Notes: generated by a model not told the origin, from the sequence alone. Shown: positions 1 through 7,710, numbered from the stretch's first letter. The stretch: 12,515 nucleotides of DNA from PFL35 sp041550515 (GCA_041550515.1 JBFEOQ010000046.1:1-12515); one strand, 5' to 3'. Translations and numbers: made by a program.

Positions 1-223
1 AATTTAACTATATAGTACATAAAAATTCTTTAACATAAAAAGATTAAAATTTGAAACTGTAATTAATTTTTATTATCTTTTATAGGCGTATTTTTAAAGA
101 TTTTATTTTGGTTATAACTTTTCTAATGAAAAATAAAAAATAATTTATAGATTTTTAATTAAATGTGGCAGTTTATATTGTGGCAATTTATTTATAATAA
201 TAATAAAATTTATTATATAAAGA
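1..223. other. AT-rich intergenic region upstream of the surface-protein gene
   Basis: This stretch is almost entirely A and T, and I see no credible reading frame or structured RNA in it. Its only notable content is a pair of near-identical 13-base blocks at 164-191, listed separately. It ends at the TATA box of the gene starting at 301. Confidence 0.5.
164..191. repeat. Tandem 13-base direct repeat upstream of a promoter
   Basis: TGTGGCAGTTTAT (164-176) is followed by TGTGGCAATTTAT (179-191), with one mismatch and a 15-base period. The GTGGCA core stands out in otherwise AT-only DNA. The second copy ends about 32 bases before the TATA box at 224. That is a plausible place for an activator or operator site of the gene at 301, but a regulatory role is inference from position alone. 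Confidence 0.45.
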
Positions 224-232
224 TTTATATAC
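224..232 (+). promoter_or_regulatory. Archaeal TATA box for the surface-protein gene
   Basis: TTTATATAC matches the archaeal TATA-box pattern. Transcription would be expected to start about 25 bases downstream, near 250-256. This gives a leader of about 45-50 bases that contains the Shine-Dalgarno site at 287-292. Confidence 0.6.
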
Positions 233-286
233 AAAATGTTATTATAATAGTAAAACAACTTATAATTATTAAATATAATTAATATT

Positions 287-292
287 AGGAGG
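287..292 (+). promoter_or_regulatory. Strong Shine-Dalgarno site that decides a CTG start
   Basis: AGGAGG lies 8 bases before the CTG at 301. An in-frame TAG at 286-288 closes the frame upstream. No in-frame ATG, GTG or TTG occurs until 427, which is far too distant for this site. The site therefore points to CTG at 301 (or, less likely, ATA at 298) as the start. Confidence 0.7.
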
Positions 293-300
293 AACCAATA

Positions 301-3300
301 CTGGTTAAAAAACTAATATTATTCATCATATTATTAATTCTTTTTTTATCAAATATTAGTTTAAGCAATACCTCTGAAGCAAAGGAGCCAGTTATTTGGA
401 ATCAAAACTATAAATTCAAGCAAGAATTGATTTTACCAATATCTACAGATAATCCTTACGCAAAATTTCAACCAATGGATTTTGAAATCAATTTTAAAAA
501 TCCTTGTTGGGGGATGACACCTCTAGAAAATTCTATAAGAATAGTTGTTTGGGATCAAATGCAATGGTATGAGATCGAATCACAAATTTATGATATTAGC
601 TTTGATTCATCAAATATTATAAAAAAATGTGGTGTAGTTTTTTTAATACCAGAGTTTGCAAATGGAAGAGAACAATATTATGTGTTCTATGATGATCAAG
701 AAAAAACTCCTGCTAATTACCCAGATCATGTTTCTATAGAAGATTCATATTACTATTTTGAGCCGATATCAGGTATTTCTGCGGAAGGAGATTATTATAA
801 GATAACTGAAGATGGATATACAATATTTGGAATTGGACAAAAGGGTAAAGTTATCTATAGAAGTTTTTCAAATATTATTGTAAAAATGAAACCTGGTTCA
901 AGAGATTTTGGTATAATAAATTCACAAGGTTCCGTTTCATTTTGTTTTTCTTATTTTAATGGGGTTGAAGAAACTGATGAAGTATCATCTGATCAAATCC
1001 TTGTTTCAAAACATATTAGCATTGATGGAAATTTAATGATAGAATTTGGGATTGTTAGTGAATCTAATGATAAAAACATTAGAACATCGGTTTCTTATAA
1101 ATATTATTATAATCCAGGTGATAATAAAAGAATAAATGTTAATGTTAAACACCAGATCTTTAATGAAATAATTGTAAAAGGAATTACTAATATTGATGGT
1201 AGATATGGAGCGATTATATCTTATCAATCTAAAAGTGAACGATTGGAAAAAATGCGATTTGGAGATATTTATCCATATTTACATGTATATTCTGAAAATG
1301 GTGAAATAAAAGAATATTATATCAATACTGATCCAGAGGGTACTGATAGAGAATGGATAATAAATTATAAAGACGACTGTGATCTTGGTGATAAAGCATG
1401 GATTTCATATGATGAGGGTGAAAAAGGACATGGACAAGGAGTACTATTTTCAAAAAATACTAATATTATAACAACTGGATTTGATGAAAAAGATGGTATT
1501 CAGCTTACCGTTGCAGAAAAAGAATTTCTAAACGCAATGGGTGCTGAAATTGATTACGCTTCAATTAGTTTTGGGCGCAACTCTTATGAAAAATTTGAAT
1601 CACATGATCTTTTAATACCTGCCGGTTTAACTGTTGAATATGAAGCAGAGTATTTTTCGACTGAATCTGAAGGTTATATGGCAATATTAGAAGAAGGAAA
1701 GATTTATCAAACTTTGATTCAACATAGATACAATAGGGGTTGGGATCCTGATCTTGATGAAGACCAGAATATTTATACCTTAAAAGTTATACCTCGTTTT
1801 ACTGCTAGATTTTTTTCGTATCAATTTACTAATATAACAGGTTTTAATCTTACATCTATTCAAGCAGAGTTATACAAAAACAATGAATATATTACAACGG
1901 GATATACACAAAAACCAATTATAGGTGCTCCAAGAATTATATTTCCCAAGTTATCTAAAGGAGAATATTTAGTCAAGATAATACATCAAAAGATAAATAA
2001 TGAAAAAAAATTTATTGGATTTGGTAAAATCAATTTATCAAATGATTCTGAAATTGATATTTTTTGTACTTGGTCTAAGGAAATATCAGTTGAGATACTA
2101 GATCAAAATAATAAAAAAATAGAAAATGTATTAGTTTGTATTTATTTTAATGATACAATTATTAGCACTAATCTTTCAAATAAATCAAGCGAAAATATTT
2201 TGACGTTCCCATTCAAATTATTAGAAAAATATAATTTAATATGTTTTTATAAAGGATTTGAAGTAGTAAATTATGAGATACCTATTTTCAAAAATAAAAT
2301 TCAGCATTATTTTGAAGTTTATGATTTAGAAGTTGAAATAAAGGATTTATTTAATTTTTCACCAGGTGTAAATATAAAAATTTTTCTTACTAGTGATCAA
2401 ATGTTTTTACCTACTGAAATTTACCCGCAGGAGAGTATACCAGGTAAATATTTATTTGAAAAAATTCCTAAATCGTTTTATATATTACAAATTTCATATG
2501 GTAGTTATTATCAAATTTTTCCAATTAAAATACCTGAAGATGGAAACATTGCTAATATAAAATTTGAAGTGCTTTTTAATCTTGAGACATCACTTTTTGA
2601 TTCTAGAGGCAATACTATAGATTATACCGGGAAATATTTATCTATATATAGAGATGGGATAATAATTATTGATTCTATTATACCATCTGAAACTATTTCT
2701 CTACCTCCGGGCGAGTATACTGTTTATGTTTATGAAAATGATAATAGTATTATTGGTTTTAAAAATGTTTTTCTATCAAATGATAAAAAAATCAGTATCA
2801 TTACAGGTATTAATTCTATTATACCCAATTTAATATCTACATTAATAATAATTTTTTTAATACAAACAATCATTTTATTTTTCTTTAAGAAAATTACTTT
2901 AAATTCTTTTTTAAAACTTATAGCCATAAACCTTATTATATTATCCATTGTTTTACCTTGGTGGACTTTAACTGCCACAAATTCTGAGATAAATGCTAAT
3001 AAAAAAATTGAAATGTTTCTGACTCCCGCTGTAATGATTGAGAGTATTGATTATAAAGGTTTAACTTATTTTGATATAGGAGTTCTACCCGAAGTTTTTA
3101 TAAGTTTTTTAGGAGGATTGGTGTTTATTTTATGTTCTGGTTTTATTTTGATTGGTATAAGTTTTATTCCAAATATTTTATATAAAAGAAGATTAACTAA
3201 AGTTTTAATTATTTCAAGTATATTATTTTTAATTCTCTTTGTATCTGCATTTTTACTAGGAATGTCAAAGGTCACAGAAATAAGTCTCGGAAGTTTACAG

Positions 3301-3459
3301 GGTGAAGGTATTTTAGAAGTTGTAGTACCCACAAAAGAAATTATTTATATGAATGCATCTTGGGGTGTTGGTATAGGTTTTTATTTATCAATAATTGCTG
3401 CTATGACTGTTTTGATAGGTGGTATTATTGATTATTTGAAGAAAAAAAATATTTTATAA
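301..3459 (+). CDS. Large secreted/membrane surface protein with Ig-like modules and a five-helix membrane end
   Basis: I do not recognise a named family. Starting at CTG 301 the product is 1052 residues. Residues 1-22 form a typical signal peptide: VKK, a long hydrophobic stretch, then a polar SNTSEA segment. Residues about 40-510 are beta-rich with many Tyr, Asp, Gly and Asn, like an extracellular beta-sandwich region. Four modules resembling carboxypeptidase-regulatory or Ig-like folds follow (about 512-591, 592-674, 675-759 and 760-836); the third ends in a 'PGKYLFEKIPKSFYILQISYG' type pattern. The C-terminus has about five hydrophobic helices (about 841-863, 868-890, 930-957, 966-988 and 1022-1043), with an LPWW motif at the end of the second. 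This predicts a large ectodomain anchored in the membrane. The CTG start is supported by AGGAGG at 287-292; the next conventional start, TTG 427, would delete the signal peptide. A TATA box lies upstream and a hairpin/oligo-T follows. Function is unknown; cell-surface binding or sensing is a guess. Confidence 0.8.
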   Translation: MVKKLILFIILLILFLSNISLSNTSEAKEPVIWNQNYKFKQELILPISTDNPYAKFQPMDFEINFKNPCWGMTPLENSIRIVVWDQMQWYEIESQIYDISFDSSNIIKKCGVVFLIPEFANGREQYYVFYDDQEKTPANYPDHVSIEDSYYYFEPISGISAEGDYYKITEDGYTIFGIGQKGKVIYRSFSNIIVKMKPGSRDFGIINSQGSVSFCFSYFNGVEETDEVSSDQILVSKHISIDGNLMIEFGIVSESNDKNIRTSVSYKYYYNPGDNKRINVNVKHQIFNEIIVKGITNIDGRYGAIISYQSKSERLEKMRFGDIYPYLHVYSENGEIKEYYINTDPEGTDREWIINYKDDCDLGDKAWISYDEGEKGHGQGVLFSKNTNIITTGFDEKDGIQLTVAEKEFLNAMGAEIDYASISFGRNSYEKFESHDLLIPAGLTVEYEAEYFSTESEGYMAILEEGKIYQTLIQHRYNRGWDPDLDEDQNIYTLKVIPRFTARFFSYQFTNITGFNLTSIQAELYKNNEYITTGYTQKPIIGAPRIIFPKLSKGEYLVKIIHQKINNEKKFIGFGKINLSNDSEIDIFCTWSKEISVEILDQNNKKIENVLVCIYFNDTIISTNLSNKSSENILTFPFKLLEKYNLICFYKGFEVVNYEIPIFKNKIQHYFEVYDLEVEIKDLFNFSPGVNIKIFLTSDQMFLPTEIYPQESIPGKYLFEKIPKSFYILQISYGSYYQIFPIKIPEDGNIANIKFEVLFNLETSLFDSRGNTIDYTGKYLSIYRDGIIIIDSIIPSETISLPPGEYTVYVYENDNSIIGFKNVFLSNDKKISIITGINSIIPNLISTLIIIFLIQTIILFFFKKITLNSFLKLIAINLIILSIVLPWWTLTATNSEINANKKIEMFLTPAVMIESIDYKGLTYFDIGVLPEVFISFLGGLVFILCSGFILIGISFIPNILYKRRLTKVLIISSILFLILFVSAFLLGMSKVTEISLGSLQGEGILEVVVPTKEIIYMNASWGVGIGFYLSIIAAMTVLIGGIIDYLKKKNIL

Positions 3460-3461
3460 CC

Positions 3462-3491
3462 CTAAAAAAATAGTTTGTTAACTTTTTTTAG
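3462..3491 (+). terminator. Inverted repeat with oligo-T after the surface-protein gene
   Basis: CTAAAAAAA (3462-3470) and TTTTTTTAG (3483-3491) are perfect inverted repeats around a 12-base loop, starting just after the stop codon. A run of seven T ends the structure. The stem is almost all A-T, so the oligo-T tract is probably the main archaeal termination signal. Confidence 0.55.
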
Positions 3492-3563
3492 AGTTGATTA
3501 TAAGTAACTTATTTTAAGGATTACTTGTTTATGTTTGGGAATATCTATATTAGATGATAAAAT

Positions 3564-4904
3564 ATGAATTTTAAACCTTATAGCTGGCAGAAACGTCTTG
3601 TTCGGATTTATAATGGGAAAGGTATTGTAAAAGGATTTGCAGGTACTGGTAAAACATTTGGAGCGATTTTACTGATTAAAGATAGAGAATATAATAATGT
3701 TATTGTAGGAGTTCCAACTAATAAACTTAGAGATCAATGGAGAAAAGTACTCAAGGAAAACAATGTTGAATATGCAGTAGTTGAAACATTTCACATACTT
3801 TCAAAAAACCATTCTAAAGGTTTGAAATGTGATCTATTTATTGTTGATGAATGTCATCGTAGTACTAGTCCTATTTTTAAAAAAATTTATGAAAATATTA
3901 AGTATGATAATATTCTTGGTCTTTCCGCCACACCTAATAAGTATTCTCTTGATTATTGTGGCAATATTATTGTTGAGGTTCCTCTTTCTGATGCACAAAT
4001 TAGTGATTTTACAGTATATTTTCATGGAATAGACCTTACACTAGATGAATATAAAGTTTATGAAGAATATTCTGAAATAATTAGTAAATGGCTTAGTTAT
4101 ATTCGTCGTTCTGAAAATGAGTCAGATAAATGGAGTTTTAGAGAAAAATTGGATTCAATTATTTTTAAACGTCGAAGTTTAGTTTATAGTGCAGAGAATC
4201 GTATACCTAAATCTGTAGAACTTCTAAAAAAAAATAGTGAAAAAACTACCCTTGTTATATGTAAACGTATTGAGCAAGCAAATATTATTTCAAAAATTAC
4301 GGGTATACCCGTTTATCATAGTGAAAAACCTGATGAGACAGCGCTTAATGACTTCCATAATGATCATATTTCTGCTTTAATAAGTGTTGGTATGTTATCT
4401 GAAGGTTACGATAAACGTAATATTAAATGTTTAATTATTGTTTCCACTGCAATTACTGAAGCATATCATATTCAGAGTATTGGTCGAGCTGTTCGCTTAC
4501 CAGATGATGCAGATATTCATATACTTCTTGCTCGTAAAACTACTGATGAAAAGCTTTTACAATTTCGTTATATGTACAATCATAAAATTGTTGATTATTT
4601 TTCACCTCGCGCGTTAAAACCTAAGAATCCCTGGATTGAACAATATTATTTAGGAAATGAATTCAATATTGATGCAGAAGGTAGAATTTATCAAAAAACT
4701 TCTGAGGGTAAACAATATTTTAAAGATAATCCGATTGGTGTCAGCTTACAAAGATTGTTTAATTATCATGCAGGTAATTTTAGATTGACAAAAGATAATC
4801 AAGTCATAGCCAAATCAGGAGGAAAAATATTAAGTCTTGGTATTTTAACAGAACAACTTGAAAAAATTCCTTCAATAAAAATTAAACCTTTAAATAGTAA
4901 ATAA
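3564..4904 (+). CDS. Superfamily 2 DEAD/DEAH-like helicase (DECH box)
   Basis: A 446-residue ATP-dependent nucleic-acid helicase or translocase of the SF2 type (SSL2/UvsW/phage D10-like). Visible motifs are WQ (8-9, Q-motif-like), Walker A GFAGTGKT (24-31), motif Ia VPTNKLRDQW (50-59), Walker B DECH (95-98), motif III SAT (121-123), SEGYD (279-283) and motif VI QSIGRAVR (304-311). The two RecA-like cores are compact. About 100 residues follow motif VI, with no domain I recognise. The ATG at 3564 is fixed by an in-frame TAA at 3558-3560; there is no clear Shine-Dalgarno, so it may be leaderless. Its neighbours are unrelated and a terminator separates it from the upstream gene. Arginine codons are mostly CGN (hand count about 15 CGN to 7 AGA), the opposite of the gene before it, which hints at transfer. 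Its substrate, DNA or RNA, cannot be told from the sequence. Confidence 0.9.
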   Translation: MNFKPYSWQKRLVRIYNGKGIVKGFAGTGKTFGAILLIKDREYNNVIVGVPTNKLRDQWRKVLKENNVEYAVVETFHILSKNHSKGLKCDLFIVDECHRSTSPIFKKIYENIKYDNILGLSATPNKYSLDYCGNIIVEVPLSDAQISDFTVYFHGIDLTLDEYKVYEEYSEIISKWLSYIRRSENESDKWSFREKLDSIIFKRRSLVYSAENRIPKSVELLKKNSEKTTLVICKRIEQANIISKITGIPVYHSEKPDETALNDFHNDHISALISVGMLSEGYDKRNIKCLIIVSTAITEAYHIQSIGRAVRLPDDADIHILLARKTTDEKLLQFRYMYNHKIVDYFSPRALKPKNPWIEQYYLGNEFNIDAEGRIYQKTSEGKQYFKDNPIGVSLQRLFNYHAGNFRLTKDNQVIAKSGGKILSLGILTEQLEKIPSIKIKPLNSK

Positions 4905-5173
4905 TATAACATTTACATTTTTTAGTTTTGTAATTAAAATATTTATTAATAATAATCTGAAATAGTAACAGTAACCTTATATCATATTAAATACATTTAA
5001 TAATGGATACCAAAAATCAAGAACATTTTTTATATTTTTTATTTTTTGATATACAAAATTATTTAAATTAATAGTTTATGAGATTTAATTATTAAAAGGA
5101 TGAGGATGAGAATTTCATAGGATTATTTTAAAAAATTCTGAGATTTTTATTTTTTTCTTTTTAAAAAAGTATT
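4905..5173. other. AT-rich intergenic gap between helicase and FKBP genes
   Basis: No credible gene is seen. A run of six T at 4918-4923 may end the helicase transcript. An A/T-rich stretch near 5124-5137 could hold a weak TATA box for the FKBP gene, but it is not distinctive in this background. Confidence 0.4.
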
Positions 5174-5180
5174 AGGTGAT
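5174..5180 (+). promoter_or_regulatory. Shine-Dalgarno AGGTGAT that decides the FKBP start
   Basis: AGGTGAT is complementary to the conserved 3' end of archaeal 16S rRNA. It lies 4 bases before TTG 5185 and overlaps the alternative GTG at 5176, so GTG cannot be the start served by this site. TTG 5185 is therefore preferred. Confidence 0.65.
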
Positions 5181-5184
5181 ATAT

Positions 5185-5625
5185 TTGGACGTTGTAAAAA
5201 AAGGAAATAAAGTTAAGGTTGATTATGAAGGAAGTTTAGAAGATGGAACTATTTTTGATAGCTCTGAAATACATAAAAAACCATTAGAATTTATTGTTGG
5301 CGCTGGTCAGATTTTAAAAGGTTTTGATAATGCTGTTGTTGGTATGAAAATTGGTGAAGAAAAAGAAATTCAACTATCTCCCAATGATGCATATGGACCA
5401 CATAATCCTGAATTTGTCAAAGATATGCCTCGTGATTGTTTTCCTAAAAATCAAGAGATTCAAATAGGTATGAGGTATATTATTTCACTGCAGAATGGTC
5501 GTAAGATACCTGTTCTTATATCTAATGTTTCAAATGATATAATCACTGTTGATCTCAATCCTCCTTTAGCTGGAAAAACTCTATTTTTTAAGATAAAGTT
5601 GTTAGAGGTAAGTAAAAATAATTAA
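5185..5625 (+). CDS. SlyD-like FKBP-type peptidyl-prolyl cis-trans isomerase
   Basis: A cytosolic prolyl isomerase and likely folding helper of 146 residues. The N-terminus MDVVKKGNKVKVDYEGSLED is the standard FKBP opening and follows directly from TTG 5185; the GTG at 5176 would add an atypical MIY. FKBP landmarks are Y14, F24-D25 (DGTIFDSS) and GAGQILKGFDNAVVGM (39-54). At about 74-120 the flap is replaced by an insert (after PNDAYGPHNPEFV), as in the chaperone domain of SlyD. The fold closes with LAGKTLFFKIKLLEV (128-142). There is no His-rich metal-binding tail, as is usual for archaeal members. One oddity is that the usual D-x-N-H-P-L-A-G pattern reads DLNPPLAG, with Pro in place of His. 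The gene is convergent with the YkgJ-like gene, 19 bases away, and a run of six T at 5636-5641 can end it. The family call is firm; the cellular targets are unknown. Confidence 0.93.
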   Translation: MDVVKKGNKVKVDYEGSLEDGTIFDSSEIHKKPLEFIVGAGQILKGFDNAVVGMKIGEEKEIQLSPNDAYGPHNPEFVKDMPRDCFPKNQEIQIGMRYIISLQNGRKIPVLISNVSNDIITVDLNPPLAGKTLFFKIKLLEVSKNN

Positions 5626-5644
5626 GGATTTCAAATTTTTTAAA

Positions 5645-6025
5645 TTATTTTCTTTTAGATTTTTCATATTCAATTTTTTTCACTGTCTGAAATAATTTAA
5701 TTATATTTGAACTAGTTATTTTAAAACAATTTCTATATGGACAATCTTTATCAAGAATTGCACAGTTTTTATCTTTGTCATATATCACAGGATATAGTTT
5801 ACAGCCAATTGGTCTATTATTATATATTGTACATTTTATATCGTCATGAAATACACATCGTCCTTTATTGTTTTTAAGCAGCAGCCATCCTTCTTTTTGT
5901 AATACAAAAAAATTTTTTTTAAAACCTAAATTTTCAATATTTTTAATATCATCAATAGAGAGAATCATCATTGTATTTTCGCAACATTTTATACATTTAT
6001 TTTTTATACAAATATTTTCATTCAT
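5645..6025 (-). CDS. YkgJ-family Cys-cluster (zinc/iron chelating) protein
   Basis: A 126-residue protein of the CxxCxxCC (YkgJ) family, thought to bind zinc or an Fe-S cluster; its biochemical role is not established. Key cysteines are C6 and C11-x2-C14-C15 near the start, then GRC57 and C65, and C75 in the hallmark RPIGCKLYP (71-79). C88, C95 and C100 follow in a DKDCPYRNC segment. The cysteine spacing fits a metal site built from both halves. No signal peptide or membrane segment is seen, so it should be cytosolic. The ATG at 6023-6025 has no good Shine-Dalgarno. A TATA-like TTAAATAA on the minus strand (6051-6058) lies about 29 bases before it, so the message may be leaderless. It is convergent with the FKBP gene and divergent from the 74-residue gene, with 78 bases between the two starts. 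Confidence 0.85.
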   Translation of the reverse strand: MNENICIKNKCIKCCENTMMILSIDDIKNIENLGFKKNFFVLQKEGWLLLKNNKGRCVFHDDIKCTIYNNRPIGCKLYPVIYDKDKNCAILDKDCPYRNCFKITSSNIIKLFQTVKKIEYEKSKRK

Positions 6026-6050
6026 TTTTCAATTTCTGTTAATAGTAAAA

Positions 6051-6082
6051 TTATTTAACAACTTTTTTTAACTATAATAAAA
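6051..6082. promoter_or_regulatory. Divergent promoter region between YkgJ-like and 74-residue genes
   Basis: Two TATA-like elements lie back to back. TTAAATAA on the minus strand (6051-6058) serves the YkgJ-like gene, and TATAATAAAA on the plus strand (6073-6082) serves the small gene. Each is centred about 27-29 bases before its ATG, which is the spacing expected for leaderless archaeal transcripts. Confidence 0.5.
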
Positions 6083-6103
6083 TTATCTTATATTTGTGAT
6101 ACA

Positions 6104-6328
6104 ATGGAAACCTTTATCGATGTATATTTAAACGTTGACGGTGAAAGGGCTTCAATTATCTATAAAAAATTAATTTCCTTAGGGCTTAAACCAACTATTG
6201 GTGAGCATGACTTTGTTTATGATTGGAAATCAATAGTAGATATTGAAGAAGAATTAAATTTCATTGAAGATATCCAATCAAAATTAAAGGGTTCAAAAGT
6301 AATATTAAAATTTACAACAATTAGATGA
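6104..6328 (+). CDS. Small conserved-looking archaeal protein (74 residues)
   Basis: A short acidic protein, METFIDVYLNVDGERASIIY onwards, with no cysteine, signal peptide or membrane helix. Its pattern (beta strand FIDVYLNV, helix RASIIYKKLISLG, strand region around GEHDFVYDW, helix EEELNFIEDIQSKLKG, strand VILKFTTI) predicts a beta-alpha-beta-beta-alpha-beta arrangement, like ferredoxin-fold small domains. From memory, similar proteins with a 'G-x-HDFVY-x-W' core occur as unnamed small proteins in other euryarchaea; this needs a database check. The ATG has only a weak GTGAT upstream. A TATA-like element at 6073-6082 fits a leaderless message. A palindrome with oligo-T follows. Function unknown; a ligand-binding or regulatory role is speculation. 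Confidence 0.75.
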   Translation: METFIDVYLNVDGERASIIYKKLISLGLKPTIGEHDFVYDWKSIVDIEEELNFIEDIQSKLKGSKVILKFTTIR

Positions 6329-6366
6329 TGATACTATAACCAAATTAATATTCAATTTTACTTCTT

Positions 6367-6384
6367 AATAATATTATTTTTTTT
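6367..6384 (+). terminator. Palindrome plus T8 after the small gene
   Basis: AATAATATTATT (6367-6378) is a perfect palindrome that merges into a run of eight T (6377-6384). It lies about 40 bases after the stop codon and before the next promoter. The oligo-T run is the likely archaeal termination signal. Confidence 0.5.
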
Positions 6385-6414
6385 ACATTTGTAAAGAATT
6401 CTTCAATAAATAAC

Positions 6415-6424
6415 TTTATAAAAT
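6415..6424 (+). promoter_or_regulatory. TATA box for the aminotransferase gene
   Basis: TTTATAAAAT is centred about 34 bases before the ATG at 6453, so transcription should start near 6444. A GGTG core at 6444-6447, 5 bases before the ATG, is a possible Shine-Dalgarno, but the leader would be very short. Confidence 0.55.
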
Positions 6425-6452
6425 AGTTATTTATGTCAGGCTTGGTGTTTTA

Positions 6453-7703
6453 ATGGTTGTGAATATTGAGAGGTTATTTTCAAAAAGGGCTAAAACCTTA
6501 AAGACTTCTGAAATAAGAGAACTTTTGAAAGTCACTCAAATTCCTGATATGATATCTTTTGCTGGAGGATTACCAAATCCTAATGCATTTCCTGTAGAAG
6601 TTATACATGAATGTATTGAAAAAATATTTAAAAATAATATTAATCTAGCTTTACAATATGGCACAACAGAAGGTTTAATTTCTTTACGTGGTGCTCTTGC
6701 AGATAGAATGAAAAAAAGTAAAGGAATAGATTGCGAATATTATGATATACTCATTACAAGTGGTGCACAACAAGCCCTTTCTCTTATTGCTCTATGTTTT
6801 TTAGATCCTCAAGATACATACCTTACAAGTGTTCCTGCATATCTAGGAGCACTTCAAGCATTTAATGCATATGAAGCTAACTGCGAATCAATTCCTACAA
6901 ATCATGAAGGAATAGATATTGAATCATTAAGAAGAAATATTGAAAGATTACGCCGTACAAGTATACTCCCAAAATTTATCTATACCGTTCCCTCCTTTAA
7001 AAATCCATCTGGTGAGACAATATCTTTAGAACAAAGAAAAGAATTAATTGAAATAGCATCAGAATATGATTTCTTAATTATAGAAGATGATCCATATAGT
7101 GATATAATATTTGAAGGAGAAAAGATACCTTCAATCAAATCACTTGATAAAAAAGGTCGAGTAGTATATATTAGCACTTTTTCTAAAATATTAGCCCCAG
7201 GTTTTAGATTAGGGTGGGTGATTGCATCTAAAGAAATACGGGAAAAATTAACTTTAGCCAAACAAGCAACTGACCTATGCACAAATGTTTTTTCACAATA
7301 TATTGCTTATGAATATATTAACGGAGGATATCTCGACAAGCAAGTTGAAAAAATTAAAACTATGTATAAAAGAAAAAGAGATATTATGTTAGAAAGTTTG
7401 GAAAAACATCTTCCAGAAAACGTTGAATGGACTGTTCCAAAAGGTGGAATGTTTATATGGTTAAAACTTCCGAAAAAAATCAATGCACATATTATGTTTC
7501 AAAAAGCTATTTCAAAAAAAGTTGCGTATGTGGTTGGAGATGCTTTTTATCCTGAAGGTGGAAGCTATAATACGATGAGATTAAATTTTTCATATAGTGA
7601 TGATGAAACGATTAAAATTGGTATTAAACGCCTTGCAGATGTAATTAAAGAAGAAATGCAAACACCGTATCAAAAAGAACCATATATACCTGAAGGTGTA
7701 TAA
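6453..7703 (+). CDS. PLP-dependent aminotransferase, LysN/2-aminoadipate aminotransferase-like
   Basis: A 416-residue fold-type I (class I/II) aminotransferase that moves amino groups between amino acids and 2-oxo acids using pyridoxal phosphate. Family landmarks are FAGGLPNPNAFP (37-48), Y69 in the QYGTTEG segment, TSGAQQAL for the phosphate loop, N184 in FKNPSG, D212 and Y215 in EDDPY, catalytic K245 in STFSKILAPGFRLGW, and R376 in TMRLNFS, which binds the substrate carboxylate. The N184-D212 spacing of 28 matches aspartate aminotransferase. Length and the N-terminal SFAGGLP motif fit the LysN/kynurenine-aminotransferase-II/aromatic group. The substrate could be 2-aminoadipate, Leu, aromatic or several amino acids and cannot be fixed from sequence. 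No lysine or aromatic pathway genes are adjacent. It has its own promoter, and several T runs follow the stop. In a protein-degrading organism it could take part in amino-acid fermentation, but that is inference. Confidence 0.93.
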   Translation: MVVNIERLFSKRAKTLKTSEIRELLKVTQIPDMISFAGGLPNPNAFPVEVIHECIEKIFKNNINLALQYGTTEGLISLRGALADRMKKSKGIDCEYYDILITSGAQQALSLIALCFLDPQDTYLTSVPAYLGALQAFNAYEANCESIPTNHEGIDIESLRRNIERLRRTSILPKFIYTVPSFKNPSGETISLEQRKELIEIASEYDFLIIEDDPYSDIIFEGEKIPSIKSLDKKGRVVYISTFSKILAPGFRLGWVIASKEIREKLTLAKQATDLCTNVFSQYIAYEYINGGYLDKQVEKIKTMYKRKRDIMLESLEKHLPENVEWTVPKGGMFIWLKLPKKINAHIMFQKAISKKVAYVVGDAFYPEGGSYNTMRLNFSYSDDETIKIGIKRLADVIKEEMQTPYQKEPYIPEGV

Positions 7704-7710
7704 AAATAAC

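Noticed and set aside
3564..4904. Helicase as part of a phage-defence system
   Set aside because: No nuclease, methylase or other defence gene lies next to it; the neighbours are a surface protein and an FKBP.
5003..5071. 22-codon frame MDTKNQEHFLYF onwards
   Set aside because: Very short, low-complexity and without a Shine-Dalgarno or promoter; likely chance.
5097..5142. Possible C/D box small RNA (GATGAGGATGA block, then CTGA)
   Set aside because: The C-box match is imperfect, no internal D'/C' pair is clear, and such short motifs are common by chance here.
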